From: Zhongshania antarctica
GTDB taxonomy: Bacteria; Pseudomonadota; Gammaproteobacteria; Pseudomonadales; Spongiibacteraceae
Assembly: GCF_014202945.1 (NCBI RefSeq)
Contig: NZ_JACHHW010000004.1
Location: 389,361-453,360, forward strand
Direction: 5' to 3'
Length of the DNA: 64,000 bases
Each line of letters starts with the position of its first letter. The first letter of the stretch is position 1. This document shows, piece after piece, positions 60,175 through 64,000 of the stretch. A program made the position numbers and the translations under genes. The notes under the pieces were generated by a model. The model did no database searches and was not told the origin of the DNA. It saw nothing but the letters and a program-made list of their open reading frames with translations.

Positions 60175-62621
60175 CAAATGCCTGCTTCCACTGTGGCGAA
60201 ACTATTCCCGCCAGCGCCAATTTCCAACTCTTAGTGGATGGCAGCCAACGTAATATGTGCTGTGGCGGCTGTCTGGCCGTTGCCGAATGCATACTTACAG
60301 CAGGTTTAAACGACTACTACCGTTTGCGTTCCGCCGCCGCTATTACCCCCAGCGAAGGCATTGACGATTACAGCCGTTTTGATCAACAAGAATTAATCGA
60401 AGATTTCTCCACGCAAGACGGTTCGTCATGGGTCAGCCGCTTTAGTGTTGGTGGCTTGCGCTGCGCCGCGTGCGCTTGGCTGATCGAACAACATCTACTG
60501 CGCATAGACGGCATTGAATCGGTCAGTGTACATCTGCAAAATGCTGTCGCCACGGTAAGGTGGAATCCGCAACAACTCAGCCCCAGCGCTATATTTAAGG
60601 CTTTTCACGCACTCGGTTACCAAGCCTTACCCTGGTCCGCGACCACCCGCGACATTCAACTGCAGGAAGAAATGACGGGGCTTCTACGCCGGCTGGGTGT
60701 AGCCGGCATCGGCATGATGCAAGTAGGCATGGTTGCCATTGGTCTTTACGCTGGAGACTTTCAGGGGATCGACCATAATAGCCGCACATTACTCAGGGTC
60801 TTTAGCTTAATCATTACCACGCCGGCACTGCTCTACGCCGCACAACCCTTTTTTAAAAATGCATGGCGCTCTTTGCGTCGTGGCCATCCTGGCATGGATA
60901 TACCCGTTTCGATTGCCTTAACCGCAGCGTATACCGCGAGTGTTGTATCCACTATTAGCCAAGGCGCCCACGTTTACTACGACACCATAAGCATGTTTAC
61001 CTTTTTCTTATTGCTGAGCCGCTACTTGCAATTGCGGGTAAGCCAGTATCAGCATCGCGGTACATCGCTGCCGACATCTGCCCGAAAAATCACGCAGCTT
61101 GGCGACAGCAAATTTGAATGGGTGGGCGTAAAATCGCTCAAGGTCGGCGACCTTATAAGCGTGCAACCAGGGGAAACCTTAGCGGTTGATGGCATTATTC
61201 GGCGCGGAACAAGCAGTATCGAAAGCAGTGCATTTAGCGGCGAATTTTTGCCCGTTCACTGTGGTATTGGCGATAGCGTGATGGCGGGGAGCGGCAATAT
61301 CGATGGTAACCTCGATATTGAAATTACCCAAACGACATGCGATACCGCCTGGGCCAAAATAGCCGAATTATTAGAACAAGCTCAAGCCAGCAAGCCAGCC
61401 GTGGCGCAGCTAGCAGACAGAATGGCCAGTCATTTTGTGATGTTAGTTATGCTATTAGCCGGTGTCAGCTATGCCTACTGGTACAGTCACGAGGGTGGAT
61501 CAGCGTTTATTATTGCCTTGTCAGTATTGGTTGTTAGCTGTCCTTGCGCCCTATCACTCGCAACCCCAACAAGCTATACCGCCGCAATCAAAGCACTCAG
61601 TAGGCAAGGCGTCTTGCTTACAAATGGCCGCGTTCTCGAACAGATGCGTAACGTCAGTCACCTTGTATTTGACAAAACGGGCACCCTCACAGAGGGCCGC
61701 CCACATATCTTGTCGTGTCGCGTGTTCGGTGGTATCAGCGACGAAACCGCGCGGGAAATTGCGGCTAGCCTAGAACAGCTGTCTCACCACCCCATTGCCC
61801 ATGCGTTTAAACAAAGCAGTAAAGTAGCAAGTACCCGCTATAACGTGGAAAATGGCGAAGTGGTCAGCGGCGCCGGAATTCGCGGCCGCATCAACGGCAA
61901 GGTCTACCGCATTGGCAGCGCTGCATTTTGTAACGTGCCCCGCCAACACCATAGCGCCCATTTGAATGTTTACCTCGCCGACGACAGTAACGTCCTAGCC
62001 CACTTTCAACTTGCTGACGAAATTCGCTCCGACGCGCTGTCGTTGGTGCAAGCCATGCAAAATAGCGGCCTTAGCCTTGAAATTCTCAGCGGCGACAACT
62101 CCGGACAAGTTGCCGAAGTCGCCGGCGCACTCGGCATAAATGCTTATCAGGCTGGGTGTAGCGCAGCGCAAAAGCTCGCCCATGTTAAAAACCTGCAAGC
62201 ACAGGGTGCTGTTGTCATGATGGTCGGCGACGGTATTAACGACGCGCCAGTCATTGCCAGCGCCGACATCTCGGTTGCCATGACCAGCGCTAGCGAATTA
62301 ACACGCACCCAAGCAGACGTGGTACTACTCGATAATAAACTTCACAATATCGCTGTGTTGTTTAGCAAAGCAAAACTGAGTAGAGCTATCCTTATACAAA
62401 ACCTCAGCTGGGCACTGCTCTATAATTTGATGGCACTGCCCTTAGCGGCGATGGGCTTGGTGCCACCTTGGTTGGCGGCACTGGGCATGTCTGCCAGCTC
62501 ACTTGTTGTGGTATTAAATGCACTGCGAATTGGTGCAAAGCAAACAGATTCCACCTCACATGCCGCTGAGGCCACACCAATACGCAATACACTTACAACG
62601 AGTGGGGCTTACAATGGCTAG
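60171..62621 (+). CDS. ccoI: Copper-transporting P-type ATPase CcoI/FixI
   Basis: This P1B-type ATPase exports Cu+ for CuB insertion into CcoN. 816 residues. The N-terminus has a Cys-rich head (CFHCGETIP, MCCGGC) and an HMA domain with CAAC (Cys98/Cys101). The core holds SCPCALSLATP (ion-binding CPC), DKTGTLTEG (phosphorylation Asp), a HP-type region SHHPIAHAF and MVGDGINDAPVIASAD. The Cys-rich head is typical of CcoI rather than CopA. It overlaps ccoH by 4 bases and ccoS by 8. Confidence 0.96.
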   Translation: MTNACFHCGETIPASANFQLLVDGSQRNMCCGGCLAVAECILTAGLNDYYRLRSAAAITPSEGIDDYSRFDQQELIEDFSTQDGSSWVSRFSVGGLRCAACAWLIEQHLLRIDGIESVSVHLQNAVATVRWNPQQLSPSAIFKAFHALGYQALPWSATTRDIQLQEEMTGLLRRLGVAGIGMMQVGMVAIGLYAGDFQGIDHNSRTLLRVFSLIITTPALLYAAQPFFKNAWRSLRRGHPGMDIPVSIALTAAYTASVVSTISQGAHVYYDTISMFTFFLLLSRYLQLRVSQYQHRGTSLPTSARKITQLGDSKFEWVGVKSLKVGDLISVQPGETLAVDGIIRRGTSSIESSAFSGEFLPVHCGIGDSVMAGSGNIDGNLDIEITQTTCDTAWAKIAELLEQAQASKPAVAQLADRMASHFVMLVMLLAGVSYAYWYSHEGGSAFIIALSVLVVSCPCALSLATPTSYTAAIKALSRQGVLLTNGRVLEQMRNVSHLVFDKTGTLTEGRPHILSCRVFGGISDETAREIAASLEQLSHHPIAHAFKQSSKVASTRYNVENGEVVSGAGIRGRINGKVYRIGSAAFCNVPRQHHSAHLNVYLADDSNVLAHFQLADEIRSDALSLVQAMQNSGLSLEILSGDNSGQVAEVAGALGINAYQAGCSAAQKLAHVKNLQAQGAVVMMVGDGINDAPVIASADISVAMTSASELTRTQADVVLLDNKLHNIAVLFSKAKLSRAILIQNLSWALLYNLMALPLAAMGLVPPWLAALGMSASSLVVVLNALRIGAKQTDSTSHAAEATPIRNTLTTSGAYNG

Positions 62622-62808
62622 CTTAATTATTCTGTTACCCATTGCGCTGATTTTTTTCGGCTTAGCGATATTTTTATTTTGGTGGTCGGTCGGCAACAGA
62701 CAATTTGACGATTTAGATCGCGAAGGACAGCGCATCTTATTTGACGAAGAAGAAAAACCGCGCAGTTCAGTGCCGCCAGAAAAGCGAGACCCCCATAATG
62801 ATGCCTGA
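62614..62808 (+). CDS. ccoS: cbb3 oxidase maturation protein CcoS
   Basis: This is a 64-residue single-helix membrane protein (about 3-26, LIILLPIALIFFGLAIFLFWWSV) with the conserved NRQFDDLDREGQRILFDEE tail, diagnostic for CcoS. It starts 8 bases inside the end of ccoI and is needed for cofactor insertion in cbb3 oxidases. Confidence 0.95.
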   Translation: MASLIILLPIALIFFGLAIFLFWWSVGNRQFDDLDREGQRILFDEEEKPRSSVPPEKRDPHNDA

Positions 62809-63583
62809 AGTGCTTAGCTATTCTGCGGCATTTTTACTGGGCTTAATCGGCAGCCCGCATTGTGTCGGTATGTGCGGCGGAATCGCGGGACTGCTGGGCG
62901 CGTCTACTACGCCACCACAGCCACTGCACCCTGGCGGCGCCATCATTACCAGCACAAAAACCGCCGCGAATCTTCAGCATATCTACTTCAGCGTGCTCTT
63001 CCAGCTCGGTCGTATTTCGAGTTACGCCCTACTCGGCGCTATTCTCGGCGGCTCAGTTGCCGCCGCTGGCGCATTGGCGACAACACAGCTCATGCCCATT
63101 AGCCAAGCATTGCGAATTCTCGCCAGTGTGATGCTCATCATTATGGCGCTGTCCATTGCCGGCTGGAGCAGCATTGCAACGATCCTTGAACAATTAGGTG
63201 GCCGTGTTTGGCAGAAATTACAACCTGTGCGCAAACGACTTATTCCAATCGACTCGCCAGCAAAAGCGATCGCGATCGGTGGATTATGGGGTTTCCTGCC
63301 CTGCGGACTAATTTACAGTGCGCTGGCATGGTCGGCACTGAGCGGCAGTGCCATCCAATCCGCCATACTCATGGCCTGTTTTGGTTTGGGCACTGCACCA
63401 GCGGTATTAAGCATAGGAAGTTTGAGTAGCGGCCTGCGCAGCGCAATTAAAAACCCCCTCACCCGTTACGGTTTCGCTGCGCTGCTGATCGTCTTAGCGC
63501 TTTACCCGCTATACACAATGCTTATTCATCAAAGCGCTCACCAGCCAAGTAGCGAGCATAACCACAGCGCGATTCACCAATAA
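62798..63583 (+). CDS. TauE/SafE (UreH-like) family membrane protein downstream of ccoS
   Basis: This 261-residue membrane protein has about six hydrophobic segments. The start region LLGLIGSPHCVGMCGGIAGLLGA and GGLWGFLPCGLIYSALAW, each with Cys residues, are typical of the UreH-type branch of the TauE/SafE superfamily found behind ccoGHIS. A metal-related role (copper or nickel) is suspected for this branch. Two ATGs (62798 and 62801) are in frame; the first is used, and either overlaps ccoS. A longer start at 62741 would lie inside ccoS. Confidence 0.88.
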   Translation: MMPEVLSYSAAFLLGLIGSPHCVGMCGGIAGLLGASTTPPQPLHPGGAIITSTKTAANLQHIYFSVLFQLGRISSYALLGAILGGSVAAAGALATTQLMPISQALRILASVMLIIMALSIAGWSSIATILEQLGGRVWQKLQPVRKRLIPIDSPAKAIAIGGLWGFLPCGLIYSALAWSALSGSAIQSAILMACFGLGTAPAVLSIGSLSSGLRSAIKNPLTRYGFAALLIVLALYPLYTMLIHQSAHQPSSEHNHSAIHQ

Positions 63584-63762
63584 GCTGGCCGTTTCAGTTT
63601 ACTTAAAAGCATTTTGCTCAGCTCCGCCGCCCGGCCCAAAAGCGCCAACGCCACTAGGATTAGCCGTGAACTGTTGCTCAAGGGAGTTTGTTCCAGTATT
63701 TCGACTAATCTCTTGAAAATTATGGTGCTTAAGATTTCTATTAATTGAGTCAAGATGCTCAT
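63574..63762 (-). CDS. Possible small amphipathic protein
   Basis: This minus-strand frame encodes 62 residues (MSILTQLIEILSTIIFKRLVEI...), rich in Leu/Ile and basic residues, which could form amphipathic helices. Its start has AAGG four bases upstream. It overlaps the end of the TauE-like gene by 10 bases and stands next to the attC-like site. No family recognised; it may be chance. Confidence 0.3.
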   Translation of the reverse strand: MSILTQLIEILSTIIFKRLVEILEQTPLSNSSRLILVALALLGRAAELSKMLLSKLKRPAYW

Positions 63763-63835
63763 CTAGCCTTTTAGATCAGTTTGAATTTCATTAAAGAACT
63801 CATTATTTTCAGATGAACTCATATCTCTCTCTGAT

Positions 63836-63909
63836 GCTTAACGCTGCAAGCAAAGGCGCGCGCTAGCGCGTCCAGTGGAGCGAAGCGCAACGATTTTGGC
63901 TTGCCTTGT
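63836..63909 (-). repeat. Integron attC-like recombination site, split by an intron
   Basis: Bases 63836-63842 are GCTTAAC (matches RYYYAAC). L-type arms are CAAGCAAA (63847-63854) and TTTGGCTTG, which pair with one extra G on the plus strand. A GC-rich imperfect hairpin (GCGCGCGCTAGCGCG) lies between them. The right side ends in TTGT and is then interrupted; the complement of GCTTAAC would be GTTAAGC, so the missing bases should be TAAGC after the insertion. The extrahelical G on the plus strand implies that the minus strand is the cassette-coding strand. See the intron entry. Confidence 0.7.
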
Positions 63910-64000
63910 GTACGCCCAGCATGGGCATGAACTAATGAGGTGAAAGTCCTCTGTAGGAAGGTCACCATCCTTAGCGATTTATGATCGTTATTAGATGTTA
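63910..64000 (+). mobile_element. 5' end of a group IIC-attC type intron (runs off the window)
   Basis: The sequence begins GTACGCCCAGCATGGGC, close to the group II intron 5' end GUGYG, with a GCCC-AGCAT-GGGC hairpin. Next comes GAGG-TGAAAGT-CCTC, the strongly conserved GGTGAAAGTCC element of bacterial group II intron domain I. The upstream bases TTGT match the known insertion point of group IIC introns in attC sites. The reverse transcriptase/maturase gene and the 3' end are outside the window. Confidence 0.75.

Overview
The window is a 64 kb stretch of chromosome from a respiring, probably marine gammaproteobacterium. The evidence for this is indirect: Sbp-CysTWA sulfate uptake, a conserved mltD-gloB-yafS-rnhA-dnaQ neighbourhood, Anr-controlled cbb3 oxidase genes, a Mrp-type cation/proton antiporter cluster, EptA/PAP2 lipid A modification and an oligopeptide Yej-type importer. 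A Spongiibacteraceae/Cellvibrionales-like host would fit, but no rRNA or other marker fixes this. No tRNA, rRNA, CRISPR array or complete insertion sequence was seen.

Layout. 1-3.6 kb (minus): sulfate ABC transporter sbp-cysT-cysW-cysA, with cysA running off the left edge; a sigma-54 activator diverges from it. 5.7-9.7 kb: a SHOCT protein, a decayed heavy-metal RND pump, a SbtA/SbtB bicarbonate transporter pair with its own terminator, and a cation diffusion facilitator. 9.8-17.6 kb: DUF3754 protein, a secreted repeat protein, a frameshifted anchored surface protein, YqhD-type alcohol dehydrogenase, GST, CPBP protein, DUF1461 protein and a bacterial AP2-like protein. 17.7-20.9 kb: a run of small secreted, lipoprotein or membrane proteins of unknown function. 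21-23.5 kb: eptA and a PAP2 phosphatase behind a near-perfect PmrA box, with a partial lox-like sequence just upstream.

24.1-31.5 kb: a nine-gene Mrp-like operon in the order E-F-G-[MbhD/MbhE/B fusion]-C-D-D2-small protein-D3. It has three antiporter-like subunits and no full-length MrpA, and the fusion gene has an apparent frameshift at its start. 31.7-37.8 kb (minus): an orphan GspG-like pseudopilin, sohB, a ChpA/PilL-N-terminal-like Hpt protein, dnaQ, rnhA and a methyltransferase. 37.9-46.4 kb (plus): gloB, mltD and a five-gene peptide ABC importer. 46.4-51 kb: AraC regulator, tyrosine phosphatase, rlmG, low-molecular-weight phosphatase and ppk2.

51-63.6 kb is a microaerobic block: hemerythrin-hemN, anr/fnr, then yip1-ccoNOQP-ccoGHIS-tauE-like. 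Consensus Anr/FNR boxes stand before the hemerythrin gene and before yip1, so the regulator, haem synthesis, the high-affinity oxidase and its copper/haem assembly factors form one physiological unit.

The right edge holds what looks like an integron attC site split by the 5' end of a group IIC-attC type intron, which continues beyond the window. This is the most striking mobile-DNA signal here.
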